NCBI GenBank assembly: GCA_021521415.1
Contig: JAIQDT010000106.1
Location: 131,501-195,500, forward strand
Direction of reading: 5' to 3'
Length of the DNA: 64,000 nt
Source of the DNA: Bidens hawaiensis
Taxonomy: Eukaryota > Streptophyta > Magnoliopsida > Asterales > Asteraceae
Part shown: in pieces, positions 31,788 through 42,926 of the stretch
Numbering within the stretch: position 1 is the first letter of the stretch
How the letters are laid out: each line of letters opens with the position of its first letter
The notes under the pieces: model-generated
Databases searched by the model: none
Seen by the model: only the letters and a program-made list of their open reading frames with translations
What the model was told of the DNA's origin: nothing
Position numbers and translations under genes: made by a program

Positions 31788-32717
31788 AATGTTCTTCTCA
31801 TGAATTATTAATAAGTGAGGTGAACTTTTGGACTTAGCAAGGGGTTTTGAAGAGGGTTTAGTTTTTAGGTTTTCCGTGGTGATTCTCCCCACGGTTTTCC
31901 TGATGTCACGCAGAAATTCCCGACTTTTCTGCTTGATCTTAGGGTATGAGGCGGGTAGGTTTGTAACCTTCTCGCAAGTCAGGAGCGTTGAGTTCCACTT
32001 GTGTGGATTCTCCATGGGGTTTTGATAGTTTACAACATAGTGATCAATTATGCTAAAACCACCAATTCCATCTTGGAGTTTCAAACAATATAGTTCTCGA
32101 CGTTCCCGTCATGCGGGGATGTTATTCCCGTTTCCGCAAGCATGGCCCAGAAGATCCTTCTTGGTTTGAATTCCCTGCAGAGTGCTAAGTATGTGAAGGG
32201 TTTTGCCTTGACACTGTACCCGCACTCGTCTTACGGTTACTTTATTCCCAAGGTATACCTGGTGTCAATTCCCTGCGGGTGCTAAGTATGTGAAGGGTTT
32301 TGCCTTGACACTGTATCCGCACCCGTCTTATGGTTACTTGGTTACCAAGGTAAGGGGTATTTTCCCGCCTACTTTTGAATCTTTTTTGAATTTTTGAATA
32401 TTTTTTTTTTTTTTTTTTTGAAATTCGAAGAGTTGGTGAAAGGATAAGAACAGTCCAAACCTCTGAAACGTCGTGCGACGGTTTCTTCTGACTGTGTCAG
32501 GACGTGCAGGAAGTTATGGTGACGTGACAGTACATGGTCATTCCAGACGCTTTTTCAGGCGCGTGGGCGCGATTTTTCGGGCGCGTGGCCGCGAAATTAA
32601 TGGTACGCGTCCTTTCAACAGCTGTTGCCAGCTTGCTTTTTGCCATGTGTCATAGTTTCATTGCACCTTCGATTTCTCTCTCCTCCGCATTAAATTCATC
32701 GCATTAATTGCGATTAG
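31788..32717. other. Non-coding spacer between 3' LTR and antisense gene
   Basis: Contains a two-unit 98-bp tandem repeat (32,171 and 32,269; each unit begins TTCCCTGC and carries GCTAAGTATGTGAAGGG) and a 19-nt poly-T near 32,401. An open minus-strand stretch crosses into the LTR and has no known motif. Confidence 0.7.
32171..32357 (+). repeat. Two-unit 98-bp tandem repeat inside the Tat element
   Basis: Units at 32,171-32,268 and 32,269-32,357 share almost all sequence. They lie upstream of the antisense gene's TATA box and could be part of its promoter region. Confidence 0.85.
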
Positions 32718-32725
32718 TATATAAA
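32718..32725 (+). promoter_or_regulatory. TATA box of the antisense gene in the Tat element
   Basis: TATATAAA lies 108 bp upstream of the ATG at 32,826 and is followed by a purine-rich stretch and a plausible leader. The extra gene thus seems to have its own promoter, opposite to the LTR transcript. Confidence 0.65.
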
Positions 32726-32825
32726 GGGGGAGAGGGTTCTTTATAATTCACACTTTCACTTTTCTCTTCATCTTCAGAACGATTTCCGGAGCCTTTTCTC
32801 GAAATCGTTTTCTTTTATCTGCAAG

Positions 32826-35800
32826 ATGTCGTCTCGTGATCTCGAATCTACAGCCGACGACAAGAGTACTGCTGGCGAGTGCCAGTGTGCTTTGCCTGTC
32901 GATCTGTACCAGTACGTCGTCAGGAAGTTCATGCTCGAGTCTCTCGAGCCTGAGTTTCCTGAACCCCATCAGACAGTGTACGATGCCCCCAGAGGCAAGA
33001 TCGGGGTATATGCTGCTTTCTTTGTTTATGGGAATCTTAGGTTCCCATTGACAAAGTTTGTGTACCGTGTCCTGGAGAGGCACGGTGTGCACCTGACCGA
33101 GGTGCATCCGATGGCGATTGCCAAGATCCGGCACTTCGAGTGGGTGTGCCGGATTCTGGGCATTGAGCCCTATGTTGACCGCCTGATGACCTTCTACTCC
33201 TGGAGGTGCATCCAGGGGTGGTATACGTTGATAACCCGGATTAAGGGTTTGAAGATTTGCGCAACCGAGCGCAGTCTTCGCTCGTGGAAGCGGGAGTTCT
33301 TCTAAATCTCCGCTCGCGCCATCCCCCTTGCCATGAAGTTCAAAAATGGGCAAGCACTTCCCAGCCTTCACGCCTCCAACTACGAGGAGGCGGAATGGTT
33401 TTCGAAGATATCCCGGGTCCAATCTCCGGTTTACCGGTTTGCGGAGTCCGGGATGGTAATGCTCGGGATGAGCCGGGTGTGGAAGGATGCGGATGCGCGA
33501 AAGATCCCGATCGTCCTCGAATACGGTTCGAACTCTGTTCCTTACGGTATGCTTTGTTTCTTTTTGTTGATTTAGAATCTCTTCTAACTTTTTTCCTGTT
33601 TATTTCAGAGGGGAACGACTTGCAGTCGCTCCTGCATCCGCGGGAGGCTGACAGTCCCGCTCGGATGGGTACTCGCGCTCTACACGAGAACGAGTTGCCC
33701 ATCCTAGAACAAACGGCGAATCGGTTCGTGGAGGTCTACCCGCTAGGCCACGAGATCCTGAGCGCCAGGCGGCCAGGTAAGGCGCTATTCGACCCTCGAC
33801 CCCTCAATGTTGAAACCTCTGCTGGAATTCCTCTAATCTTATGTTCTGATGAGGAATCCGCAGATGGTCCTCCGTTGGTGCGGAAGAAGAAGGCTGTCGG
33901 CGGGAAGGGGAAGGAGAAGGTGGCCTCCACTGCCGATCCGGTGCCTCGGTCTGACTCCGAGGCCGAGAGCGAAGAGGTGGCGGGGAACCCCGGTGGTGAG
34001 AAGACCACCGCTCCGGAGGCTGTGACGACTGTCACCTCCGGAGAGCCCCGGATGATGACGGTGAGCGGCGCAAAGAGGCCGGCTCCATCGGGTTAATCCC
34101 CGCCTGTCCGTACTTTCAGGCTGAAGAAAACCCGTGAGTACAAACTTCCTTTATCTTTAACTTCATAGTTTTTCCATCATTAATACTTATCTTCTTTGTG
34201 CAGGCGTGGATGTTGACGCATTCCAGGGTGGAGCGCAGAGTAGTACCTCCCCGCCAATGACGGTAGGCCCGGTCAGCCTACTTGAGGCGACGACCCAGGC
34301 GGCTGCGCCTGCGCCTGCTTCCACTGGTTCAGTTGCTCACTCCGTTGAGCCGACTGTTCCAGTTGTGATGACGTCACCGCCGGCTGTGAGTGCTATTTTT
34401 ACAGCATCTTTCACTGAGCCGGCGGTTACTTTTGCTGCGGACTCCGCAACGGCGACCGCGGCGGCTGTTACCATGCCGCCTCCGTCATCGGCCACGACGG
34501 CCAATCCTTCAGGTATGCCCGGGGCTTATCGCCAACCTCTGCCTCCTTCCCATCTGCCTGACCTCTTGGATGGATTTCCGTTGGGTTCAGGTGATGGGTT
34601 TGGCGGCTATCGGCCTGTTATTGACCCTACAGGTGCGTAGGTTTCTTTTGGCCTATTTTATATATTTTTATCATCTTTTCCTAACTGCCTTATGTTTTTT
34701 GCAGTGTCGGATTCCAATGAAGTGTATGTTCCACGCTGGAACATCCGCCGAGGAACAACCCTTCGCACCCCTGTGGAGTGCGTGGAGTGGGCTCGTCACG
34801 CTGCTCCCAGTGGTGCGTTGGGGGAAGCCATGGCTAGCTACCAGGAAGGTAGGCTAACCAATGAGCTTCGGGTTCTCCTGGCCCGGATGCAGCCGCGCGT
34901 CGAGCTGCTTTGTCGTGAAAACGACAAGTTAAAAGCAGCTCGCATTAAAGAAGTCGCTCAAGCGCGGGCTGTCCGGGAGGAGAACCAAAGGCTTACCGCA
35001 GTGGCTGCGGAAAAGGAGAAGGCCTTCAAGGCCCTCGAGGTTGAAGTTCAGGCCCGGCTCGAGGCCCGTTCCAAGGCTGCCCAAGCTGTTAATGAACAGC
35101 TTCGGCTGGCTAAGGAAACTGCAAGGAACACAACCGAGAGGGCCACCAAGGCTGAAGCTGTTGGTGAGCCTCTACGCGTGGAGAATGAGGAGCTTAAGGC
35201 CAAATTAGAGGCTCTCCAGCAGGCTCATGATGCCTTGGCGATGGAAGACGCCAAAAAGCTCCAGGAAATCTTGGACCAGAGGGGGGTGCTTGACCATACT
35301 GAGCGGAAGCTAAAGGGCGTCGAAGAGGCTGCTGCAAAGGAAGTGTTGCTTGCCAACCTTAATAAAAGTGAAGCCGAACGCGCCTGTACCCAAGCTCAAG
35401 CCGCCCTCCAAGAAGCTCTGGTTGCCAAGGAATGGCTTCTTCGAGAAGCGTTGTCTCAGGTAAGCTTTTCATGTCTTTACGCTTTTCTTTGTAAATAGAA
35501 AAGGTTCTGATACTTGTATTTTTTCTTTGTAGGTTGTGCATCGGGTCTTCTCAGAGACGTCTTATGACGATGCTATGAGCGCAGCCCTCAACGCTTCTCA
35601 TGAGGATGGGGAAAAGGCCGGCTTCCTGCTTGGTCTAGGGTTCGTTGAGAAAGGCATCCCGCCTTCCAACTTCCCTTTGTATAATGTTGATACTGAAGCT
35701 GTTTACGACCAAGCAGTGAATCAGTATGCCGCCTTCCCGCATCCGGTGGTGGAGAAGGTGAATGAAGTCGCTGCTGCTGATGATGGGCTAGCTATCCTTA

Positions 35801-35868
35801 AAGCTTTCCTTGAACCACCACGCTCTACTGATGGAGCGGGTCCAAGTGGTAGTGGTCCTGAAGCTTGA
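32826..35868 (+). pseudogene. Antisense extra gene of the Tat element (putative gypsy-type transposon domain)
   Basis: Five exons with GT-AG borders: 32826-33546, 33609-34133, 34204-34632, 34705-35459, 35533-35868; 922 codons in one consistent frame. Residues about 20-240 resemble the Pfam 'Putative gypsy type transposon' (Transposase_28) region, with FFVYGNLRFPL, FVYRVLERHGV and CRILGIEPYVDRL. A low-complexity Ser/Pro/Ala region follows, then a long coiled coil (exon 4, MQPRVELL onward) and a C-terminal region with GEKAGFLLGLG. Such ORFs are known as extra ORFs of Tat elements; their function is unknown. Two in-frame TAA codons (33,303-33,305 and 34,094-34,096) break it. An AATAAA lies at 35,946-35,951. 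The large intron count is unusual for a retroelement gene. Confidence 0.82.
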
Positions 35869-36009
35869 TTCTGAAGATCCCTTTCCACCATTAGCGTAGA
35901 TTTTTGCTTTTGTATAGCTATCTTTGTAATATTTGAATTTGATGGAATAAAGATTGTGTTAGTTCTTTGCCTTGTTTATTTTACGCCTGTTTTGATCTAA
36001 CTTAGCAAC

Positions 36010-36330
36010 TTCTTTAGTACTTAGATAAGTTAACTTTTTAACGTGGTTAATTATAAGTTTGTTTCGCTTCCTCTTTTATGATTGTGCGGGTATGACCGTC
36101 ACTTACACTTAGTAGGATGGCTTAACTTTACTTATATCTGACCTGCGTGGAAGTTTTCCTCATCTTTTCCTTTGAAATTTTCTAAGTGTTCAGAATAAGT
36201 TAACCTTTGAACGTGGTAGATGATAGGTTGAAGTTTTGCTTCCTTGTTCGTGATTGTGCGGGTAAGACCGTCACTTGCACTTACAAGGATGGCTAAACTT
36301 TACTTACATCTGACCTGCGTGTAGGTTTTC
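36010..36330. repeat. Two-unit ~160-bp tandem repeat between antisense gene and pol
   Basis: Diverged units at about 36,010-36,170 and 36,180-36,330 share GATAAGTTAAC-like, GATTGTGCGGGTA, GACCGTCACTT and ATCTGACCTGCGTG blocks. They lie in the gap between the convergent 3' ends and may serve both as terminator regions. Confidence 0.75.
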
Positions 36331-36544
36331 CTTAAAACTTGAGATTTTTAGCGTTGTGTTTATGCGGGTTTTGCCTCCTTCCACACGTAACGACTTACTT
36401 CTTCCCCCATTTATGCGGTGAATACCGGCACATCAGTGTGGGAAGTTCATAAGTATAAAGGTAAGGCTATCAACACATTGTGAAAGGAGAATCATTTCCA
36501 TTAGAAGTGGCTCTAGACCTTTTCTTTACAAGTTTGGAATTGAT

Positions 36545-39500
36545 CTACATATAACATTTGCGTAATTGAGCTCCATTCCATGTTCTTGGGATGGGAGTGC
36601 CATCGAGCCTTTCGAGCCGGTATGCGCCCTTTCCCAGGACTTCTTTGATAATGTATGGCCCTTCCCAGACCGGGGCCAGCTTGCCTGGGCGTTCTTGGTT
36701 CGAAGCCTCGTTGTTACGCAGTATGTAGTCTCCTACATTGAAGTTGCAGAGTTTTACCCACGTGTTGTAGTACTTTTGCATTTGTCGCTTGTAGTTCTCT
36801 TCACGCACTGCGGCTAAGTCTCTGCGTTCCTCGGTTAGCATAAGGTCCAACCGTCTTTCCGCATCATTGTCTTCTGGCTGAATCAAGACCCTTGGTGAGG
36901 GTAAACCAATTTCGACCGGGACCATGGCTTCAGTGCCATAAGTGAGGCTGAACGGGGTTTCTCCCGTACTGGCCTTCTTCAGTGTTCTGTTTGCCCAAAG
37001 GACGTGCGGAAGCTCGTCCACCCAGCCGGATCTGTGTTCCAAGAGTCTTTTCTTTATGCCTTCGACGATGCTCTTATTTTCTCTTTCCACCTCACCATTA
37101 CCTTGCGGGTGTGCCACTGATGTAAAGGTGTGGGTGATTTGAAGTTCTTTCAGCCACTGTTGTAGCTTCTTGTCAGCAAAGTTGGTGCCGTTATCGCTCA
37201 CCAAATTCTGTGGAAGTCCAAAACGACAAATAATAAATTCCCAAATAAATTTTTTGATATGTTTCGCGGTTGTTTGGGCTAAGGGTTTTGCTTCTATCCC
37301 ATTGGTGAAGTAGTCGATGGCTACCACTAGGAACTGAACATTTCCTGCTGCTGTAGGAAATGGGCCTGTCACATCGATGGCCCACTTCTGAAATGGCCAT
37401 GAAGAGGTGACTGGAACAAGTTCATTCTTCGGGCGGTGCGTGTTGGGTGCGTAGAGCTGGCAAGACCTACATTTTCTGATGTATGCCAGCGCATCCGTAT
37501 GCATCCCCGGCCAAAAGTATCCCGCGTTGTTTAGCTTAGCTACAACAGCGCGGGGACCTGCGTATATTCCACAGATGCCTTCGTGTACTTCCCTTAGGAG
37601 GTAGTCAGCATCTTGGTTGTCCACGCATCTCAAGAGTGGGCCAAGAAAGTTACGTCTGTAAAGGATGTCATCGATGAGTTGATAATTCAGTGCTTTACAG
37701 CGTAGTTTTCTTGCCTGTGCTTTTGACTCTGGTAGTGTACCTGCCGCAAGGTATTTTATTATTGGTGTCATCCACGTTTCCGTGCCGGTTTGGATGACAC
37801 AAATTTCCTTGTGCGGGACCGAAGGTGTCTCGAGGAGTTCAATGCAGATATCCTTTCCTAAGTGGGTGAAGGCTAATGATACAAGCTTGCTTAACGCATC
37901 CGCAGATTTGTTTTCACTTCGCTTGACGTGTATGACTTTGCAGTCGTTGAAATCGCGCATAAGGGATTTTGCTTGTGCGAGGTACAGGGCCATTGTGTCT
38001 TTCACGGCCGTGTACGTCCCGTTGATTTGATTGGCTACTAACATGGAATCCACGTGGGCTTCCAAGTTTTTCACTCCCATCTTACGCGCAATTCTCAGCC
38101 CAGCCAAGAATGCCTCATACTCGGCCTCGTTATTCGTACTTGGAAAGTCCAGTCGAATAGCGTAAGTGTATTCTTGGCCTACTGGGTTGGTTAGTTTCAG
38201 TCCTGCGCCTGAACCCTCGTTACTGGCTGCTCCATCAGTGTAGAGTCGCCAGACATCATTGATGTCTTGTGCTGGAGAGGGTTGAGCCTCTTCCTGGCAC
38301 TCTTTTTCCCGCGATGCAGGCACTTCTGCAATAAAGTCGGCCAAAACCTGGTATTTTATGGCTGGTCTTGGCTTATACTTTATCGCGTACTCCCCCAACT
38401 CAATTGCCCATTTGGCTAGGCATCCCGATAATTCGGGTTTTCCTAGAACGTTTGCAAGTTTGAAGTTGGAGAGAATGGTGATTTGGTGACCCTGGAAATA
38501 TCGTCTTAACCTGCGTGAAGCGTGTATAAGTGCTAAGACTAATTTTTCGAGGGTAGAGTACCGGGTTTCTACGTCTGTTAGGATACGACTGACATAATAG
38601 ATTGGCATCTGGATGCCTTTTCGCTCTACTAGCAGGACTGCCCCGGTTGCTCTATCTGTTGCGGAAAGGTATAGGATTAACTCCTCTCCCGCTTTTGGTG
38701 CTGTGAGCGTTGGGAGTTCGATCAAGCGTGACCGAATCTCCTGAAAAGCTGCTTCCGCTTCTGGTGTCCAGCGGAAGTGCGTTTTCTTTAAACAGTTTCT
38801 CAACGTTGACACGAAGGGAAACGACTTATCCGCGTGGTTTGCCAAAAAGCGATTAAGCGCCACTAGTCGTCCATTCAGTGTCTGAGCCTGTTTGATGGTA
38901 GTAGGTGATTCCATTTTGATAATGGCTTTGACCTTTTCAGGGTTCGCTCTGAAGCCATCTTTAGTAACGATGACCCCCAAGAACTTCCCTTCTTCCATTC
39001 CAAAGGCACACTTGCTCGGGTTGAGCTTCATGTTTATCTTCCTGAGCGTGTTGAAAGTTTCTTCGATGTCTTTCAACATCGCTTCTGGGTCAGGGCTTTT
39101 GATGACCAAGTCATCCATGTAGACTTCCAAGTTCCTCCCAATTTGGGTATGAAACTGGTTGTCCATCAGGCGTTGGTATGTGGACCCGGCATTCTTAAGT
39201 CCGAATGGCATCATTTGATAACAAAATGTGCCATCGGGCGTCCGAAAAGCGGTTTTGTCCTGATCATCAACGGCCATGTGGATTTGATGGTACCCCTTAT
39301 ACGCGTCCAGGAAGCATTTAAGGCGGAACGGTGCCAACGAATCCACCTTAAGATCAATTTCAGGTAACGGATAACAATCTTTGGGGCATGCTTTGTTCAA
39401 GTCCTTGAAATCTATGCACATGCGCCATTGTTTGTTATTCTTCGGTACCATAACGGGATTTGCAACCCAAGTTTGATATCTACTAACGCGTACGATGCCT

Positions 39501-39982
39501 GCGTCAAGGAGTTCCTTGACTTGGGTTCTACACGCGTTAGTTTGTTCTGGCCCCATTACTCTGCGCTTTTGTACGATCGGCGTTACAGCCGGATCGCATT
39601 TGAGCTTATGCTCTGCCTTACTTCGGGGTACACCAGTCATGTCAGCTGGTGTCCACGCGAAGATGTCAGCGTTTTTCTGTAATAAGCGCTTGAGTGAGGT
39701 GCGTGTGGGATCAACAACTGTTGGGCCAATGGAAACGGCCTGGTCAGGGTACTTGCCGTTGAAGGCCCATCTTTCTGGCTCGGTGATGGTTGGTTTAGCC
39801 ATCTTTGGTTTGGGTTTAGATGAGACAGATGCGATGCATACCTGGGGAATGCCGGTGATCATCTCTACACCCTCAGCTGTTGGCCATCCCATCATGCCGT
39901 GGACTGAGGATACCACGGCGTTGAATCTTGCCATCCCGTCTCTTCCGAACAGAATGTCGTATGTGTGGTGTGGCTTCCTCAT
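36545..39982 (-). CDS. Ty3/Gypsy Tat pol: RT, two RNase H domains, integrase
   Basis: 1,145 open codons. RT covers about residues 150-330 with FLDAYKGYHQI, GLKNAGSTYQRLM and catalytic YMDD. The first RNase H (about 430-550) has lost key acidic residues (LYLSATDRATGAVL), as is usual in Tat elements. The second RNase H (about 585-710) keeps TDGAAS, NNEAEYEA and HVDSMLV. Integrase has a zinc finger (HEGICGIY ... CRSCQ) in which the second His of HHCC is Tyr, then the DDE core (AIDVTGPFP, SDNGTNF, 35 residues to NGEVE). The C-terminus has WEGPYII. The frame upstream is shifted from protease by a 1-nt deletion near 39,996. The H-to-Y change would likely weaken integrase. Confidence 0.93.
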   Translation of the reverse strand: MRKPHHTYDILFGRDGMARFNAVVSSVHGMMGWPTAEGVEMITGIPQVCIASVSSKPKPKMAKPTITEPERWAFNGKYPDQAVSIGPTVVDPTRTSLKRLLQKNADIFAWTPADMTGVPRSKAEHKLKCDPAVTPIVQKRRVMGPEQTNACRTQVKELLDAGIVRVSRYQTWVANPVMVPKNNKQWRMCIDFKDLNKACPKDCYPLPEIDLKVDSLAPFRLKCFLDAYKGYHQIHMAVDDQDKTAFRTPDGTFCYQMMPFGLKNAGSTYQRLMDNQFHTQIGRNLEVYMDDLVIKSPDPEAMLKDIEETFNTLRKINMKLNPSKCAFGMEEGKFLGVIVTKDGFRANPEKVKAIIKMESPTTIKQAQTLNGRLVALNRFLANHADKSFPFVSTLRNCLKKTHFRWTPEAEAAFQEIRSRLIELPTLTAPKAGEELILYLSATDRATGAVLLVERKGIQMPIYYVSRILTDVETRYSTLEKLVLALIHASRRLRRYFQGHQITILSNFKLANVLGKPELSGCLAKWAIELGEYAIKYKPRPAIKYQVLADFIAEVPASREKECQEEAQPSPAQDINDVWRLYTDGAASNEGSGAGLKLTNPVGQEYTYAIRLDFPSTNNEAEYEAFLAGLRIARKMGVKNLEAHVDSMLVANQINGTYTAVKDTMALYLAQAKSLMRDFNDCKVIHVKRSENKSADALSKLVSLAFTHLGKDICIELLETPSVPHKEICVIQTGTETWMTPIIKYLAAGTLPESKAQARKLRCKALNYQLIDDILYRRNFLGPLLRCVDNQDADYLLREVHEGICGIYAGPRAVVAKLNNAGYFWPGMHTDALAYIRKCRSCQLYAPNTHRPKNELVPVTSSWPFQKWAIDVTGPFPTAAGNVQFLVVAIDYFTNGIEAKPLAQTTAKHIKKFIWEFIICRFGLPQNLVSDNGTNFADKKLQQWLKELQITHTFTSVAHPQGNGEVERENKSIVEGIKKRLLEHRSGWVDELPHVLWANRTLKKASTGETPFSLTYGTEAMVPVEIGLPSPRVLIQPEDNDAERRLDLMLTEERRDLAAVREENYKRQMQKYYNTWVKLCNFNVGDYILRNNEASNQERPGKLAPVWEGPYIIKEVLGKGAYRLERLDGTPIPRTWNGAQLRKCYM

Positions 39983-40650
39983 TACGACAAATCCACGTCT
40001 TCTGTGCGTGAGTGATTCCCATCCATAAGAGTGACGGGGAAAGATAGGATGCCCAGGGGGGTGTTTGTGCTGCCATCGAACCCTTCCATCGAGGCGCAGA
40101 TCGTTTCCAGGCGCTCTTTGTCTTCGTCATCTAGCTTGTCGAAGAACTGCCTGTACATCACCGTTGACGAGGCGCCGTTGTCAGCAAGGGTGCGAGAAGT
40201 GATGTAGTGCCCCAGCTGGCTTTTGATGACGATAGGGCCTTCTTTGCTGGGTCCTCCTGGCACTCGCGGGAAGCGCACCTCAGCTTCCTTCCACGCACAT
40301 GGTTCTGTCGTTCGCCTTTTTCTTCCTCTGATCTTGCCATGAACCATGTTGATGCTGATGTCAACGGGCTTTCGTCCGTTGCCTCGGTACCGGTTGTCGT
40401 TCCTTCCTCCCTTCTTGATTGATGCCACCAGGTGTGCCAGTCTTCCATCCTTGACGAATGCTTCAACAATATCCTTCAAGGATGTACACTCTTCCGTACT
40501 ATGACCTTTTGTCCCGTGGAAGTCACAGGATTTGCTCTGATCCGCATTAGGTCGCTGCCGGATCATTGGAGCTTTTGGCCATGGTAGCTTTTGAGTGGCA
40601 AATATCTCCGTGACGCTTTTGGTGAGTGGCGTCCACCGGTGTTTTTGGCT
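39982..40650 (-). pseudogene. Tat gag C-terminus and aspartic protease region
   Basis: Continues the gag frame after a TAA at 40,651-40,653. It contains a zinc-knuckle-like C-x2-H-x4-H-x4-C (CDFHGTKGHSTEEC) and a retropepsin-like active site LADNGAS. The frame is lost just before the pol ORF because of the 1-nt deletion near 39,996, where it ends in an early stop at 39,982. Confidence 0.83.
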
Positions 40651-41899
40651 TTAAGGGTGTGTGTGATTTCTTCCGCCAACAAGAGGGTGAGAGCTGGATG
40701 AGGTGTCAAAGTTTACCCTTGACTGCCAGATACCTAGCTTCCTCTTTTTGTTCTGCCGGGCGATCTGAACATTGTTTTCTCTAGTCCTCTGCGTGTAGAG
40801 GTGTGTACTCTGGGGAAGATCCCTTCCCTGCTGCTTCTCCGTCTCGGCAAAGCGCTTGGCCGCCGTCATGATGGCATCCCATGTTGATGGCATGCCATCC
40901 TTACCCGTCAATGTGCGGATAAGCTCTGGGTATTCGGCGCCCTGGATGAAAGCGGCGCGAACAAGATCTTCACTTATGTTGCCGAGACTTAGCTTTTTGG
41001 AGTTGAAGCGAGTGATGAAGTCTAGTAAAGATTCATCCTCCTCTCTAACGCAGTTGAGGATCGTCCACTGTTCTTCAGTATATTTCCTCTGCTGGCTGAA
41101 GTGCTGGCTGAACTTGTTCTGAAAGTCCGCCCAATCATAAATGTGGTGGACCGGTAAACGGTCGAACCATGCCCTGGCCGCTCCAACCAGAGTCATCTGG
41201 AACATATAACACCACATGGGTTCCGTCCAGTTACTGATGGTTGCCCCCGCAATGAATCTGTTCAAGTGGTCGTCTGGGTCGGATAGACCATCATAAGTGC
41301 CAATGTTGGACATTTTTTTGGCACTTCTCGGGGCGATTGCTTCCGCAATGTCCCTTGCGAACTTTGACTTTCCTGCATTTGTAGCATTTGGTCTAAAGGT
41401 TTTGGAGAAGTCACGCGGGTTTCTCTCCGCATTCGTTGGTTTAAAGGCTTCCCCAAAATTCCTTTTTGGTTGGAAGTCCGTTTCCTTACGCTTCCCTTTC
41501 GCCTTATGGCGAGGGTTTTGCGTCGGTATCGGATTCTTCCCTCTCATCGTCTGAGTACTCGCACTCACTGTTCATATTGAGATGGCGAGTACTTCCGAAT
41601 TCGTCAGACTGTTGAACTGAACGCAAGCGTTCATCCAATTCAGCTTGGAACTCTTTCTGACGTGCCTCGGCCCACGCCTTAACTTGATCTAGTGTTTGGC
41701 GAGGGACCCTCGTTCGTTTTTCCAACTGGGCATCAGTGAACCCCAGTGGAATATTTACTGCACTTGCCCCGGCTTGGGTAACCGGGGTAGTGTTCGTAAG
41801 ATTTGTATAACCACCGGTGTTCCCCCCAGTTGCTGGGGTTGTGGTTACCGGGGTTTCTTGGTCGATTACTGGCCTTTGGACCGGAGTAACGTTAACCAT
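40651..41899 (-). pseudogene. Tat gag, frameshifted
   Basis: ATG at 41,899. The first ~125 residues (low complexity, then a helical TLDQVKAWAEARQKEF) are in one frame; the rest, with the Retrotrans_gag region (MSNIGTYDG, DHLNRFIAG, ARAWFDRLP, FQNKFSQHF, LLDFITRFN), is in another. The break is a 1-nt shift near 41,540. A TAA at 40,651 then separates it from the zinc-knuckle part. Gag forms the virus-like particle in active elements; this copy cannot encode it in one piece. Confidence 0.87.
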
Positions 41900-41942
41900 T
41901 TCTTCAGAAATTTTGAAAAAACTAAGAATTAGTTCTAGCTTT

Positions 41943-41960
41943 TACCCACGGATGGCGCCA
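41943..41960 (-). other. Primer-binding site of the Tat element
   Basis: On the minus strand TGGCGCCATCCGTGGGTA starts 1 nt inside the 5' LTR end, the position and TGG start expected for a tRNA 3' end. The tRNA is not identified with certainty. Confidence 0.82.
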
Positions 41961-41961
41961 A

Positions 41962-42926
41962 TGAAGAAACACTAGATGAACCCTGGGCAGATTATAGATA
42001 ATCTGGGGGTTAAGTAATGTTTCCCACGAGGATGAGGTCCAGCAGAGAAGGTTTGTTCTTCAGGGGACCTGCAAAACAGACACCGTAAGCTCGTCACTGA
42101 GAAGGGGGGGGGTTCCTCCTTGTGACCACCCTCCGGCGTGAGAATCAGACTAGATTGCTCTGAATGTAAGTGTATATTAAGAGATTGCTAGATAAGAGAG
42201 ATATCAGATGATGTCCTTACCATTCCAAGGTGTTGGAGTATTTATAGCCGAAGGTAGGTTTCCTAGAAGGTACAGCCGGCTGAATAGTGTTCCTGTTCCA
42301 CCAACAGTGGACTACGCACAAGCCATGCTGGTTGGTGGATAGGCTACGGCCAACAGTAAAGGTCGGCTGTACACTGTTCCTTTACTGCCGGCTACGCACT
42401 GTTCCACCAACTGTAGGCTGCGCACGTCCCATCGTAAGGGTTGGTGAGTAGGCAGCGGCTAATAGTGACAAACAGTACTAGAGGGTGTTCCTCCTCGTCT
42501 TGTTGTCGGTGAGCTGTCACCCTGTGATTGGTTCATGGGCTGTTCTGGTCAAATTGTCTGTTCCGCCCATACCTTAGTAGGTATAGTACGAAAGATCTTC
42601 CAGAAGCATACGGACTGGCTCATTTAGGCGGGAGTATTCCTGCCTTGCTCATTCCTTCATGTGACTACTGAAGTAGCTAATGCCTTGTGCGTGTAGCCTT
42701 GCTGTTAGTGCGGGTAGCCTTCCCTGATGGCTTGTATCCGCAGCTGCGGGAACAGGCGGGGTACTTCACCATTGGGAGGCTTTCCCTGCGGGTACAGCTG
42801 GCGTACTGCGCGTAAGGTTCTCTGAGCATGGTGGGTCCTGCTGGAGCAGTTGGTCGTTGCGCAGACGTCCCTGTTCAAGGTGAGTCTTGCGGGTCCAACT
42901 GGGCTCTGCTGGGACCTACCTCTTCA
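41962..42926 (-). repeat. 5' LTR of the Tat element, adjacent to STIG1 copy B
   Basis: 965 bp. Its start in element orientation faces the STIG1-like gene, so LTR transcription runs away from the gene. The ccaat target duplication follows at 42,927-42,931. Confidence 0.95.

Larger units (their letters stand above)
30811..42926 (-). mobile_element. Complete Ty3/Gypsy Tat-lineage LTR retrotransposon with antisense extra gene
   Basis: 12,116 bp, flanked by ccaat (30,806-30,810 and 42,927-42,931). In element orientation (minus strand): 5' LTR 41,962-42,926, primer-binding site, gag, protease, RT, RNase H, a second (archaeal-type) RNase H, integrase, then an intron-containing ORF in antisense, polypurine tract and 3' LTR 30,811-31,773. 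Dual RNase H and an extra ORF before the 3' LTR define the Tat lineage. gag-pol is broken in at least three places, so it is no longer autonomous. Confidence 0.95.

Noticed and set aside
31722..32084. Open minus-strand frame of 120 codons spanning the LTR border and polypurine tract
   Set aside because: It crosses priming and LTR boundaries, has no recognisable domain and is likely chance coding in the retroelement's 3' non-coding region.
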